From the NCBI GenBank assembly GCA_947498815.1, contig CANMLU010000012.1:62001-126000 (forward strand): a stretch of 64,000 nucleotides of DNA, written 5' to 3'. The notes beneath the pieces were generated by a model. That model had not been told where the DNA came from. It did not search any database and saw only the letters and a list, made by a program, of their open reading frames with translations. The position numbers were made by a program, and so were the translations under genes. Position 1 is the stretch's first letter; every line of letters starts with the position of its first letter. Source of the DNA: an uncultured Aquimarina sp. (lineage in GTDB: Bacteria; Bacteroidota; Bacteroidia; Flavobacteriales; Flavobacteriaceae). Below are positions 16,504-25,492 of the stretch, piece by piece.

Positions 16504-18102
16504 TTATTTGTTATTTACATAATCCATTAGATTAACATCATTACCGAGTAATATCTCATTAGAGCTTATTCGTCCATCTAATTTATCGTTCTCTAGTTTA
16601 AGTACACCTCTTGGGCAAACAGCAGAGCAAATACCACAACCTACACAACTGGATCGTACAATATTTTCTCCTTTTTGAGCATAGGCCCGTACATCGATTC
16701 CCATTTCACAATATGTTGAACAATTACCGCAGGAGATACATTGCCCACCATTGGTAGTAATCCTGAATTTTGAAAATAATCGTTGTTGAAATCCAAGAAT
16801 TGCCGCCATAGGACAACCAAATCTGCACCATGCTCTGTTTCCTAAGATAGGATAGAAACCGGTACCGATAACTCCAGAAAATATAGATCCAATCATAAAT
16901 CCGTAAGAAGATCTAAGGGTTTCGGCTTTAAGGAAAAAGATTTTACCTCCATCACCGAATACATGAATTCCTATTAATAACATGATCACGGCAAAATATC
17001 CTATTGCTCCATATCTAGCATCCTTACCAAGCTCTTTTCTCTTGAAAATCATCACTCCAACAAAAATAAAGGTCAGAAATCCGGCTACACTCATTAAAAA
17101 CACATTTTTGGTAAGCCAGTATTTATTAGGATCATATCCTAAATACGTATACACAACGGCGGTTGTCATGACAACTGCAAATACCAATACGGTATGAATT
17201 AACCAACGTTCTAACTTCCATGCACTCAATTTCTTACTGGATAGTTGTCTGAAAGAGTCTCCTGCAGTTTCAGCCAGCCCTCCACATCCACATACCCAGG
17301 AGCAGTACCATCTTTTTCCGAATTTGTAGGTGAGAATAGGAGTGATAATAAAGATAGAAGCTACTCCAAAGATTAATAATCCTAAACCAATATTACCGGC
17401 ATTAATAAACTCATCAATTCTGTATTGTTCGAAATTATAATAATTAAGAGGCCAAACATTCTTGAGATCATAATAAGGTAATTTAAATGTATCAGAATTT
17501 AAGCGAGCCATAAATTCTGGAATAAGAAACGCAAACCCCAATTGAAAAAACATTACAGAAACTGTACGAATTTGCTGGTATCGATTGTGTCTGTATTTCA
17601 AAATGAATTTATAACCAAAGGCTATAATAGCGATGGTATACAATGTTCCGTAAACAAACCATTGACTGGCAGGGTTGCCGCTTAATAATCTACTTAATGG
17701 ATCAAATAATGCTACTAATCCTGTATTAGATTCGCCATTCGTACCCAAACCGAGTAAGTCTGCATAAAAATAGAGAACAACATAAAAAGCTGTTAAGCCT
17801 ACACCTGTTAACCATCCAATAACTCCACGAGAAGAAATGGATTTAAACCAAACCCCATCATTTTTAATACCTTCTAATTTTGTGAGATAGGCATCGTTTG
17901 CAAATAGGATGGTTCCTATAGTAATTAACCCCAAAGATACGGTTAAGAATAACCCTTGATTAGGTAAGCCAGTATTAAGAAGTGCCAGGGCCAGTATAAA
18001 AAAACCTACAAAACCGATCGCTAGTGCTACTTTTTGTTTTGTCGAAATCCCTTTTGCTTCGGGATTTGCAAGAGACATGCTATGATTTAATTTATTACTC
18101 AT
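16504..18102 (-). CDS. 4Fe-4S polyferredoxin membrane protein (NosR/NapH-like)
   Basis: A 532-residue inner-membrane protein with about 10 helices. WYCSWVCGCGGLAETAGDSFR (about residue 265) and NRAWCRFGCPMAAILGF (about 425) are the two membrane-embedded CxxxCG/CP motifs of NosR/NapH-type electron-transfer proteins. CISCGNCSTYCEMGID and CVGCGICSAVCPRGVLKL are two classical 4Fe-4S ferredoxin sites at the C-terminus. It should pass electrons between the quinone pool and a periplasmic or cytosolic partner. The FAD oxidoreductase gene lies immediately upstream on the same strand (44 bp), a likely partner. Confidence 0.87.
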   Translation of the reverse strand: MSNKLNHSMSLANPEAKGISTKQKVALAIGFVGFFILALALLNTGLPNQGLFLTVSLGLITIGTILFANDAYLTKLEGIKNDGVWFKSISSRGVIGWLTGVGLTAFYVVLYFYADLLGLGTNGESNTGLVALFDPLSRLLSGNPASQWFVYGTLYTIAIIAFGYKFILKYRHNRYQQIRTVSVMFFQLGFAFLIPEFMARLNSDTFKLPYYDLKNVWPLNYYNFEQYRIDEFINAGNIGLGLLIFGVASIFIITPILTYKFGKRWYCSWVCGCGGLAETAGDSFRQLSSKKLSAWKLERWLIHTVLVFAVVMTTAVVYTYLGYDPNKYWLTKNVFLMSVAGFLTFIFVGVMIFKRKELGKDARYGAIGYFAVIMLLIGIHVFGDGGKIFFLKAETLRSSYGFMIGSIFSGVIGTGFYPILGNRAWCRFGCPMAAILGFQQRLFSKFRITTNGGQCISCGNCSTYCEMGIDVRAYAQKGENIVRSSCVGCGICSAVCPRGVLKLENDKLDGRISSNEILLGNDVNLMDYVNNK

Positions 18103-18146
18103 TGTATTTAATATTTTTGATTAGACCTTGGAGTCTATATTTTGTA

Positions 18147-19448
18147 TTATGCTGTTTGAAGTTGTGAATTTTTATATGCCGATAGAATCTCGGTTTCATG
18201 TGTTTTATAAAACTCAGGATCAAAATTGGCTTCAGCAAGATGTTGCATTACATAATCCACATCTCTTTTTTCAGTTAACCATTGGTCAAAGACTTCATGT
18301 CGCATTCTGATTCCGAAGGTGTTTATTCCCAAAAATTCTTGGGTTTCTTTGTGGTATGATACCGTAATACATTTGGTGTCATCTTCATGGATCCAATGAA
18401 ATTGCTGTTCGTATTCTTTGGGTTGGCCAAATACCCAGCCATAGGTTTGATATTCGATATCCATAAACTTTGCACTATTAAACCAGTGTCCAGGTTTATA
18501 TTCAACTCGATTCTCACAGATGGTTTGCGCTACGGTTTCTCCCATCATACGACCTGTATACCAAACGGCTTCTATTGGGCGACGAAGGCCGATAGCCTCG
18601 TGCTGCTCGGCACAATCACCGATGGCATATACGTTTGGGATATTGGTTTCCAAAAATCTGTTCACTTTAACACCACGCCCTAATTCAATACCCGAATCTT
18701 TTAAAAAATCTATATTTGGAGATACCCCAGGGGTTAATCCCACCACATCGCAATCGATCACTTCTCCAGTTTCTTGTACCACTACTGCTTTGGCTTTTCC
18801 ATGTTCATCAGAAATAATTTCTTTTAAATTCATTCCTAATCGCAAATCGATATGATGATTTTTGATATGCCTATTAATCATACCACTTTCACCTGCAGGT
18901 AATACGACATTCCAGAAGCTTTCTTCTCGAACCAAAAATGTCACAGGTATACCGCGCGAATGTAACATCTCTACTAATTCTATTCCAATCAATCCACCAC
19001 CCACTACGACAGCTCGTTTACATACTTTATTATTGGGAGCATGTTTGTCAAGGTTTTCGAGATCTTGTTTGTGGTACATACCCATTACCCCATCCAGATC
19101 CTGACCAGGCCACCCAAATTTATTTGGTTTTGAACCTACGGCAATAATAAGTTTATCGTATGACATAGTTTCTCCAGTTGAAAAAATCAACTCGTTGGAT
19201 TGATGATCTACTTTGTCTACAAAACCGCTTTTAAGTTCTATGTTATTCTTTTTCCAAAACCAGTTTTCATAAGGTTGTGTATGTTCAAATTTCATATGTC
19301 CCATGTACACGTACATTAATGCAGTTCTTGAAAAGAAGAAATCGGTTTCGGCAGAAACGATAGTAATTCTTTTGTCAGACATTTTGCGGATATGCCGGGC
19401 AGCGGTAACTCCTGAAATTCCATTTCCGATAATAACAATGTGTTCCAT
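18147..19448 (-). CDS. NAD(P)/FAD-dependent oxidoreductase (pyridine nucleotide-disulfide type)
   Basis: A 433-residue flavoprotein; the start at 19448 gives MEHIVIIGNGISGVTAARHI, the FAD Rossmann motif at the very N-terminus (a start eight codons earlier is possible). RAVVVGGGLIGIELVEMLHSRG (about 145-167) is the NAD(P)H motif and NIPNVYAIGDCAEQ (about 275) is the second FAD motif. No redox CxxC is visible, so it resembles NADH oxidase/nitrite-reductase/AIF-like reductases. It pairs with the downstream polyferredoxin gene 44 bp away, suggesting electrons go from NAD(P)H through FAD to the iron-sulfur membrane protein, or the reverse. Confidence 0.87.
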   Translation of the reverse strand: MEHIVIIGNGISGVTAARHIRKMSDKRITIVSAETDFFFSRTALMYVYMGHMKFEHTQPYENWFWKKNNIELKSGFVDKVDHQSNELIFSTGETMSYDKLIIAVGSKPNKFGWPGQDLDGVMGMYHKQDLENLDKHAPNNKVCKRAVVVGGGLIGIELVEMLHSRGIPVTFLVREESFWNVVLPAGESGMINRHIKNHHIDLRLGMNLKEIISDEHGKAKAVVVQETGEVIDCDVVGLTPGVSPNIDFLKDSGIELGRGVKVNRFLETNIPNVYAIGDCAEQHEAIGLRRPIEAVWYTGRMMGETVAQTICENRVEYKPGHWFNSAKFMDIEYQTYGWVFGQPKEYEQQFHWIHEDDTKCITVSYHKETQEFLGINTFGIRMRHEVFDQWLTEKRDVDYVMQHLAEANFDPEFYKTHETEILSAYKNSQLQTA

Positions 19449-19766
19449 AAAAAGATGATTGTTGATTGTCAATATTTACATAGAAGTGATTACTTCGGTT
19501 AGTAAGTCGATTATAAATATAAGAACTTAAGTGGTTGGATTAATTTAGAATGAGTCTAAAAATCAATTGATTTTGTAAGGATATGTGCCGTTTTTCGAAC
19601 TTGCTTTTTTTGTTTCGCTAAGAAGTTGACTAAATAAATAAAATGTAAATTAGTTTGTAAGTTGCAGATTTGTCGATCGACTGATTGCCCATTACCGAGG
19701 TAAATTTTAACGATTTAAAAGACAAGTTGAATTCAGTTTATATAAAGAACTGGTAAACATCACACC
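19449..19766. other. Divergent intergenic region, no gene seen
   Basis: 318 bp between two divergent operons. It is AT-rich, with no reading frame of substance, no strong hairpin and no exact TAnnTTTG box on either strand; it must hold both promoters. Confidence 0.5.
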
Positions 19767-20480
19767 ATGAAAAAGATTATCATTGTTTTAATAGTAACTT
19801 TTGCTCAATTAGGTTTTTCACAAGGTAACATGGCGGATTTTTTAGCTAAATCTGATACCTTTTTCAAAACTTATATATCAAATGGAAGAGTAAACTATGG
19901 TGCTATTAAAAAAGACCCTACATCTTTGGATCAATTGTTGGAAATGGCCTCTGCAATACGAGTTTCAAAAAGTAAACCCAAAACATTTCAAGCTTTTTAT
20001 ATCAACGCATATAATCTAGCCGTAATTAAAGGAGTTGTCAATAAATATCCAGTTAAAGCACCGACAAGCATCAAAGGGTTTTTTAATAAAATCACTTATA
20101 ATTTGGGAGGGAAAGTAACTACGCTTAATGATTTAGAGAATAAGATACTTCGTAAAAATTTTCCGAATGAAGCTCGATTTCATTTTGTACTTGTATGTGC
20201 AGGATTAGGATGTCCTCCAATAATTGCATCTGCATATAAACCGGCTATTTTAGAGCAACAATTGCAACGCCAAACAAGGAAGTCTCTTAATAACCCCAAT
20301 TTTATTAAAGTAAAAGGGAAGAAAGTTCAATTATCCCAGATTTTTGAATGGTATAAAGTGGATTTTACGCGAAACGGATCAGAAATTGATTTCGTAAATA
20401 AGTTCCGAAAAGATAAAATACCTGCAGATGCCAAAGTATCCTATTATCCATATAATTGGAGTTTAAATAAAATCAAATAA
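19767..20480 (+). CDS. DUF547 domain secreted protein
   Basis: A 237-residue protein with a signal peptide (MKKIIIVLIVTFAQLGFSQG). The DUF547 blocks are FQAFYINAYNLAVIKGVVNKYP, LNDLENKILRKNF, RFHFVLVCAGLGCPPI and SQIFEWYKVDF. This copy keeps both cysteines of the C(4)CP motif but differs from the four copies at 41-48 kb (VCAGLGCP against NCASxSCP), so it is a distinct lineage. The biochemical role of DUF547 is unknown. It heads a four-gene operon with an outer-membrane protein, a GH113-like lipoprotein and a BamA-like barrel, so it likely works in the envelope. Confidence 0.88.
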   Translation: MKKIIIVLIVTFAQLGFSQGNMADFLAKSDTFFKTYISNGRVNYGAIKKDPTSLDQLLEMASAIRVSKSKPKTFQAFYINAYNLAVIKGVVNKYPVKAPTSIKGFFNKITYNLGGKVTTLNDLENKILRKNFPNEARFHFVLVCAGLGCPPIIASAYKPAILEQQLQRQTRKSLNNPNFIKVKGKKVQLSQIFEWYKVDFTRNGSEIDFVNKFRKDKIPADAKVSYYPYNWSLNKIK

Positions 20481-20564
20481 AATTTTCAATAGTCATTAAT
20501 TACAGCATAAGTATTCTTGAAAAGAAAACTTTATAGAGTATCTGTGCACATAAAAATCTCAAAA

Positions 20565-21440
20565 ATGAAAACCAAAAAAATCGCATTAACAGTACTAAGT
20601 TTTTTTGTTCTGGCCATAGGATTTGGCCAAGATCAAGAGGATGATCAAGGATCAGTAATACAAACACTAACGCCTTCAAAGTTAATAGGAAAAGGGCAAT
20701 ACGATATCAAGTGGTTTAATAATTTATATACCCAAACCGAAAGTACCTTTACAGATGGAGATGAACCTAGGCAAACTTTTTTCACCTCTACACTCGAGGC
20801 GTATACAGGAGTAGGAAGTAACAAACGTTGGAATGTTGGTGTTATCCTCGAGTTTAGATCCAATGTAGTTGGGGATCGTGATGCACTTGATGTATTTAAG
20901 TTTGATGGTGAAAGTAGTACAGCAAGATCTGGGTTTACATCTTTTGCTCCCTCTATAAAATTTGTGCCCTTTAAGAATGTCAATAATTTTTCGATACAGA
21001 GTTCATTTTTTATCCCATTGGTAGATAATGAATCAGAGAATGGAGTTTTCTTGGATCAAAATGGATTCATTTGGCAAAACAGATTCTTTTATGATTACAC
21101 ATTTCCGGGAAATAAGTTTCAATTATTTGGAGAAATAAACTCTGAAGCCAACTTCGGAAAAGAAGAGGACAGTTTTGCAAATAATAGTTTAAGGCTTACC
21201 CCAGGAGTATTTTTTAGCTACTTCCCAAGTTCAAAATTTACCATATTAGCATTGGCGCAACATTCTGAATTGATTGATTTAGGAAATGACTTTGATCAAA
21301 ATTTTACAGCCTTGGGCGGTGGAGCCAAATATCAGCTAACAAAAGAATTAAATATTGAAGCCTTGTATACCAATTTCGTAAGTGGTGATAATACGGGGCT
21401 TGGAGAGACATTTAATATAGGATTAAGAGCAGTATTCTAA
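20565..21440 (+). CDS. Outer-membrane beta-barrel protein (unknown substrate)
   Basis: A 291-residue protein from the ATG at 20565, which gives a clean signal peptide (MKTKKIALTVLSFFVLAIGFGQ); an upstream in-frame start would add 16 residues before it. The mature protein alternates amphipathic strands, for example NVGVILEFRSNVV, FSIQSSFFIPLVDN, KFQLFGEINSEANFG and ends in an aromatic residue (IGLRAVF), as expected for a BAM substrate. No porin family is recognised. It lies between a DUF547 gene and a glycoside hydrolase-like gene in the same operon. Confidence 0.75.
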   Translation: MKTKKIALTVLSFFVLAIGFGQDQEDDQGSVIQTLTPSKLIGKGQYDIKWFNNLYTQTESTFTDGDEPRQTFFTSTLEAYTGVGSNKRWNVGVILEFRSNVVGDRDALDVFKFDGESSTARSGFTSFAPSIKFVPFKNVNNFSIQSSFFIPLVDNESENGVFLDQNGFIWQNRFFYDYTFPGNKFQLFGEINSEANFGKEEDSFANNSLRLTPGVFFSYFPSSKFTILALAQHSELIDLGNDFDQNFTALGGGAKYQLTKELNIEALYTNFVSGDNTGLGETFNIGLRAVF

Positions 21441-21472
21441 TAAAATTGTATTTTCAGCAGTAAAAAAATAAA

Positions 21473-22474
21473 ATGAAAAAGGTTTTTCTACTGCTGATGA
21501 GTATCATTTTTTTGAACTGTTCTGGACAGCAACCAAAGATCAACGGAGTAAGCTTTGTGGGCTCTCCAGAAGAAATCACATCTGTTCATATTGATCCTGT
21601 TGTAAAAGTAAATGCCAATTGGGCGGCAGTAATGCCTTTTGGATTTGTGAGAAACCTCGAAACCCCAACAGTGGTGTTTAATATAGAACGACAATGGTGG
21701 GGCGAACGCAGAGATGGAGCCAAAAGAACTATAGAACTGTTAAATGAGAGAGGCATCAAAGTAATGCTAAAACCTCAGATCTGGGTTTGGAGAGGTGAGT
21801 TTACAGGTAATATCAAGATGAACTCCGAAGAAAACTGGAATGTTTTAGAGAAATCATACAGGGAGTTTATATTGCTATATGCTCAGTTGGCCGAAGAAAT
21901 GAAAGTCCCGGTACTTTGTATCGGTACAGAATTGCACACTTTTGTACAGACCCGACCCAAGTTTTGGAAGGAGCTAATTAGTGAAATCAGAACAATATAT
22001 AAGGGGGAGTTGACATATGCTGAAAACTGGGATCAATTTGATAATGCACCATTTTGGGATCAGTTGGATTACATTGGTATAGATGCATATTTTCCTGTTT
22101 CTGAAAGCCAAACACCATCGGTTGAGGAACTTAAACAAGGTTGGCAAAGACATAAAAGTGATATTAAAGCTTTATATAGCAAAGTGAAGAAACCCGTGTT
22201 ATTTACCGAGTATGGGTATCGTAGTGTTCATTTTACAGGAAAAGAGCCTTGGGATTCGAACAAAACCAATGGTAATGTAAACCTTGAAGCACAAAATAAT
22301 GCGTTAACAGCTTTGTATCAAGAATTTTGGAATGAACCATGGTTTGCAGGGGGATTTCTTTGGAAATGGTTTCACAATCATGAAGATGTGGGTGGAGGTA
22401 CTAATAATCGATTTACCATACAAAATAAACCCTCAGAAAAATTAATAAAAGAGTTTTACTCAACACATAAATGA
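21473..22474 (+). CDS. GH113-like TIM-barrel lipoprotein
   Basis: A 333-residue protein with a lipoprotein signal (SIIFLNCSGQQ; lipidated Cys about residue 17). The TIM-barrel contains ERQWWGERRDGAKRTIELLNERGIKVMLKPQIW, VPVLCIGTELHTF (candidate acid/base Glu in GTE), YIGIDAYFPVS, KKPVLFTEYGYRS (candidate nucleophile Glu in TEYG) and GGFLWKWFHNHED. That order matches GH113 beta-mannanase-like proteins. It is probably anchored in the periplasm or on the surface and acts on a mannan or peptidoglycan-like glycan; specificity is inferred. The stop overlaps the next start by 4 bp (ATGA). Confidence 0.82.
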   Translation: MKKVFLLLMSIIFLNCSGQQPKINGVSFVGSPEEITSVHIDPVVKVNANWAAVMPFGFVRNLETPTVVFNIERQWWGERRDGAKRTIELLNERGIKVMLKPQIWVWRGEFTGNIKMNSEENWNVLEKSYREFILLYAQLAEEMKVPVLCIGTELHTFVQTRPKFWKELISEIRTIYKGELTYAENWDQFDNAPFWDQLDYIGIDAYFPVSESQTPSVEELKQGWQRHKSDIKALYSKVKKPVLFTEYGYRSVHFTGKEPWDSNKTNGNVNLEAQNNALTALYQEFWNEPWFAGGFLWKWFHNHEDVGGGTNNRFTIQNKPSEKLIKEFYSTHK

Positions 22475-23730
22475 AACGATATCATATATTAATACTACTT
22501 TTTTTATGCATGTATTTTGGGTTTGGCCAGGAAAAGGTTGTTTCTGAAATTGTAGTCCAAGGAAATAAAAAGACAAAAACTTCTTTGATTACCAAATTGA
22601 GTGCTATTCAAGAAGGAAAGGCTCTAGATTCTTTACAGATTGAAGAGGATATAAAAAGGTTAAAAAGATTACCTTCTATAGCACATGCTTATTATCAGGT
22701 TCATGAAAAAGAAAATGGATATCAAGTAGTGTATGGGGTTGAAGAGAACTTTACGATCATTCCTTCGGCCAATGTTTATACCTCCAATGATGATGAGTTC
22801 GCTTTCCGATTGGGATTGTATGAGTTCAACTTATTTGGTCAGAATATAACTTTGGGAGGGATTTATCAAAATGATATTTACAGTTCGTATGGTGCAAACC
22901 TTAGAGCTCCGTATTTGTTTGGCAAGAAGTTTGGGCTCGCGCTTAATTATAGTAATCTTACTACCGAAGAGCCGGTTTTTTTGAATAACGGAACAGCAGA
23001 CTATAAATACAACAACACCTCGTATGAGATCTTGGGTTTATTACAGTTTAATCTTCAAAATCGTATTGAAGCAGGTGTGAACTATTTTAATGAAGACTAC
23101 GAATATAAGGAAGGAGCCACGGCAGCAGATATACCTCAGGATTTTGATGTAAATAAGCTGCTATATAAATTAATTTATGAGTATGATAATCTTGATTATG
23201 ACTTTCAGTATGTATCGGGATTCAAAAGTCTGTTGAACTTGCAATATGTGATAAGTACAGAAAATGTGTTGCCGGATTTCCTTATTGGGTGGAATGACTT
23301 TTTTTACTATCACCGAATTGGAAAAAAAGGGAATTGGGCTTCTAGATTACGTCTGGGCCTAGCCACCAATGACGATTCACCTTTTGCGCCATTTGCAGTA
23401 GATAATAATCTAAATATTCGAGGAGTGGGTAATACTATCGATAGAGGTACCGGTGTGATTGTCTTAAATACAGAATATCGACATACTATCTATGAAAAGA
23501 ATTGGTTTGTATTGCAAAGCAATGTGTTTATAGATGGAGGTAGTTGGCGTAATCCTGGTGGAGATTTCGGAGACTTTGGGGATTCGCAAAACTTCAGAAT
23601 ATATCCTGGTGTGGGTTTACGATTTATGCACAAAAAGATCTTTAATGCTATTTTTAGAATAGATTATGGTTATGGCGTTACCGAGGATTCTACTAATGGA
23701 TTTGTCTTTGGTATTGGGCAGTATTTTTAA
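22471..23730 (+). CDS. BamA/TamA (Omp85)-family outer-membrane protein
   Basis: A 419-residue protein with a signal peptide (ILILLFLCMYFGFGQ). KVVSEIVVQGNKKTKTSLITKLSAIQEGKALDSLQIEEDIKRLKRLPSIA is a single POTRA domain (I.V.GN..T....I...... G......I..D..RL), followed by a 16-strand-like barrel with FLFDIRGVGN-type turn here as NNLNIRGVGNTIDRGTGVIVLNTEYRH (the conserved loop region) and a final aromatic strand ending FGIGQYF. Short Omp85 proteins with one POTRA typically secrete or insert specific partners. Last gene of the DUF547 operon. Confidence 0.83.
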   Translation: MKRYHILILLFLCMYFGFGQEKVVSEIVVQGNKKTKTSLITKLSAIQEGKALDSLQIEEDIKRLKRLPSIAHAYYQVHEKENGYQVVYGVEENFTIIPSANVYTSNDDEFAFRLGLYEFNLFGQNITLGGIYQNDIYSSYGANLRAPYLFGKKFGLALNYSNLTTEEPVFLNNGTADYKYNNTSYEILGLLQFNLQNRIEAGVNYFNEDYEYKEGATAADIPQDFDVNKLLYKLIYEYDNLDYDFQYVSGFKSLLNLQYVISTENVLPDFLIGWNDFFYYHRIGKKGNWASRLRLGLATNDDSPFAPFAVDNNLNIRGVGNTIDRGTGVIVLNTEYRHTIYEKNWFVLQSNVFIDGGSWRNPGGDFGDFGDSQNFRIYPGVGLRFMHKKIFNAIFRIDYGYGVTEDSTNGFVFGIGQYF

Positions 23731-23826
23731 TAAGAATGAGATGAAACAATCTTGCAGTAGAATTATAGTAATATAACCAAGAAACTATAAATTTCTTTTT
23801 TACCCAGGGCATAAATACTTATCTGG

Positions 23827-24331
23827 GCAACCTTTTAATGACAATTAGCGTCTACTATAGTAAAGAGAGGTAACACTCAATTAAACATTTGAAACCATGG
23901 TAGGAGCTAAAACGAAATCAGGGTTACCAAAGATACTTTGTCTTATTGGAAGTATTTTTTTGTTAGTAATGGCGATATTTCATGGAAGTGGATTTAATTA
24001 TGTGAGTAGCGCAATTAGTGAAACTAATGCCGAAGAATTCCTCAAAGAAATTGTCCCCGTGTTATTTGCTCATCCATCTATTCATCTTATTGGTCTTGCA
24101 GCTTTTGGGATTTTGAGTCTTTTCCTGAAACAAGAAGCGACGAAGATCTTAATGTTACTTTCGTTTATTGTACTTACCGATGCTTTCTTAGCCTTTTATT
24201 TAGGCGGAATATTGCCTGGGATTTTACTAATGATTCCTACATTTTCTTTTGCAATAGCTGGTTTCTATTTAAAACAGGCTTACACTGGCGACCATGCGAT
24301 ACCCCATAACTAATTACATCACCATATTTCG
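23827..24331. repeat. Duplicated segment, left copy (leader plus 138-aa gene)
   Basis: This segment is homologous to 32314-32818 in direct orientation. Similarity begins near GCAACC, includes AATTAGCGTCTACTATA and an AGAGGTAAC/GGAGGTAAC stretch in the leader, runs through the gene, and fades about 20 bp after the stop (TAATTACAT). The two copies bound the accessory cassette region. Confidence 0.85.
23897..24313 (+). CDS. Four-TM membrane protein of unknown function, copy 1
   Basis: A 138-residue hydrophobic protein with about four membrane helices (LCLIGSIFLLVMAIFHGSGF, HLIGLAAFGILSLFL, LMLLSFIVLTDAFLAFYLGG, ILLMIPTFSFAIAGFYL). No family is recognised. It differs from the copy at 32385 at about 22 of 138 residues by eye, mostly at the two ends. 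The leader is conserved too, including AATTAGCGTCTACTATA and AGAGAGGTAAC. A cassette boundary begins about 20 bp after the stop codon. Confidence 0.8.
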   Translation: MVGAKTKSGLPKILCLIGSIFLLVMAIFHGSGFNYVSSAISETNAEEFLKEIVPVLFAHPSIHLIGLAAFGILSLFLKQEATKILMLLSFIVLTDAFLAFYLGGILPGILLMIPTFSFAIAGFYLKQAYTGDHAIPHN

Positions 24332-24332
24332 A

Positions 24333-24381
24333 ATATTAGGAATATATAGTTACCTTGGTAACTATATACGCACGTTACCTG
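24333..24381. repeat. Cassette-boundary repeat E (short form)
   Basis: A perfect 12-bp inverted repeat with a 2-nt loop (24343-24354 with 24357-24368; arm TATATAGTTACC) followed by the family tail CGCACGTTACC. It is a compact member of the set described at 24984-31931. Confidence 0.65.
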
Positions 24382-24397
24382 CAAGCCGAAATAAACA

Positions 24398-24991
24398 TTG
24401 ATAAAAGCATTTACATATAGAACTGAATTAGGCGAAAAAGAATTTAGTCAAACTATTTATGCGAATTCTATAACTGACTCAATAAAGAATTGGATTGACC
24501 ATATAAATGACTTAAAAAACGAGGTCTATTCGTTTGACCAAAAATCAGTTAAATCAATTGAAACGCAATTCGAAAACGGGAAAATTAAATTACAGCAAAA
24601 TCCTAACATTCTCGTTTACGAACTGAATGACAAATATCAAATCACTTATATAAACGAACACAAGGAACTTGAACCAGATTTTATTGCTGAACTTGAATTT
24701 ATGACAACCGAAAATGGTGGCAGCAAGAATTACGCATATTCTGGATATCGACCAATTTTCAAACTGACTGACAAAAAAGAAATGACTTCTGCAAATTTGA
24801 TTTTTAATGAAAAGCAGAAAGTTTTCCCTGGAGACAGAACAGTTACTTTAATTAATATATTGTGGACAGAAGAATTTGAAAATTTGCTATATCCTAAATT
24901 AGAATTTGAATTACTTGAACCACCAAGAATGATAGCTAAAGGTAAAATAATTGAAGTATTGAATAAAAAACTGAATAAAGCCAGCAGGTAA
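24398..24991 (+). CDS. Small protein with EF-Tu domain-3-like C-terminus
   Basis: A 197-residue cytosolic protein. I use the TTG at 24398; the first in-frame ATG would remove most of the protein, so the alternative start is favoured. The C-terminal 90 residues read FMTTENGGSKNYAYSGYRPIF, then LIFNEKQKVFPGDRTVTLINIL, KLEFELLEPPRMIAKGKIIEVL, which follows the order of EF-Tu domain 3 (sGYRPqf..., pGD...., F.l.e....ia.G.I.ev). The N-terminal 100 residues are unrelated to GTPases: there is no G domain. Role unknown; it is the first cassette-like gene after the duplicated membrane-protein gene. Confidence 0.55.
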   Translation: MIKAFTYRTELGEKEFSQTIYANSITDSIKNWIDHINDLKNEVYSFDQKSVKSIETQFENGKIKLQQNPNILVYELNDKYQITYINEHKELEPDFIAELEFMTTENGGSKNYAYSGYRPIFKLTDKKEMTSANLIFNEKQKVFPGDRTVTLINILWTEEFENLLYPKLEFELLEPPRMIAKGKIIEVLNKKLNKASR

Positions 24992-25180
24992 CAATGTATA
25001 AGAAAACATAGGGCTTTTGGGCTTAATCAAAAAGTCTGTGTTTATTTGCGAAGTTGCCAACTATAAAATTTGGCGTTTAACCCAAAAAAGATAAAACAAA
25101 ATAAAAAGTTTTGGCTAAGTGCTTAATCGAAAGTTCACTACTTTTAATTCCCGTACTAACCATAACCGAGACGTTACGGG
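24984..25180. repeat. Cassette-boundary repeat A (long form)
   Basis: About 197 bp starting GCAGGTAACAATGTATAA and ending CATAACCGAGACGTTACGGG. Internal blocks shared with copy B are GGGCTTAATC, GCCAAC..AAATTTGGC, AAAACAAAATA and GGCTAAGTGCTTAATCGAAAG. The left end overlaps the stop codon region of the gene at 24398 by 8 bp. Confidence 0.8.
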
Positions 25181-25191
25181 TAATCGCTAAA

Positions 25192-25223
25192 CTTGTGTTT
25201 TTTACCAATTTTTGGTATTTTTG
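25192..25223 (+). promoter_or_regulatory. Promoter of the parDE-type pair
   Basis: CTTG (25192-25195), a 20-nt spacer and an exact -7 box TATTTTTG (25216-25223), 17 bp before the ATG at 25241. It lies just downstream of repeat A, so the cassette carries its own promoter. Confidence 0.6.
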
Positions 25224-25240
25224 AAATAAACAATGCTAAA

Positions 25241-25492
25241 ATGAGTAAAAACACATCGATATCACTTGGAAATTATTTTGATCAGTTTATTCAGAGTCGA
25301 ATACGCGAAGGACGGTTTAAAAATGTAAGTGAAGTAATTCGTGCAGGATTAAGACTTTTAGAAGAAGAGGAAAGTAAAGCTGTAGCCTTAAAAAATGCTA
25401 TTCAAGAAGGAATTGACAGTGGAATTGCTCACGATTTCAACCCAAAAGAGCACCTTAAATCTCTAAAAGCAAAAAAACACTCGAATGGTTAA
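25241..25492 (+). CDS. Type II antitoxin, ParD/CC2985 family
   Basis: An 83-residue protein from the ATG at 25241 (MSKNTSISLGNYFDQF). SISLGNYFDQFIQSRIREGRFKNVSEVIRAGLRLLEEEE is the ribbon-helix-helix DNA-binding domain of ParD-like antitoxins; the acidic tail up to DFNPKEHLKSLKAKK is the toxin-binding part. An in-frame start 48 bp upstream would remove the promoter spacing and is rejected. The gene overlaps the toxin by 8 bp. It should bind and silence the toxin and repress the operon. Confidence 0.9.
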   Translation: MSKNTSISLGNYFDQFIQSRIREGRFKNVSEVIRAGLRLLEEEESKAVALKNAIQEGIDSGIAHDFNPKEHLKSLKAKKHSNG

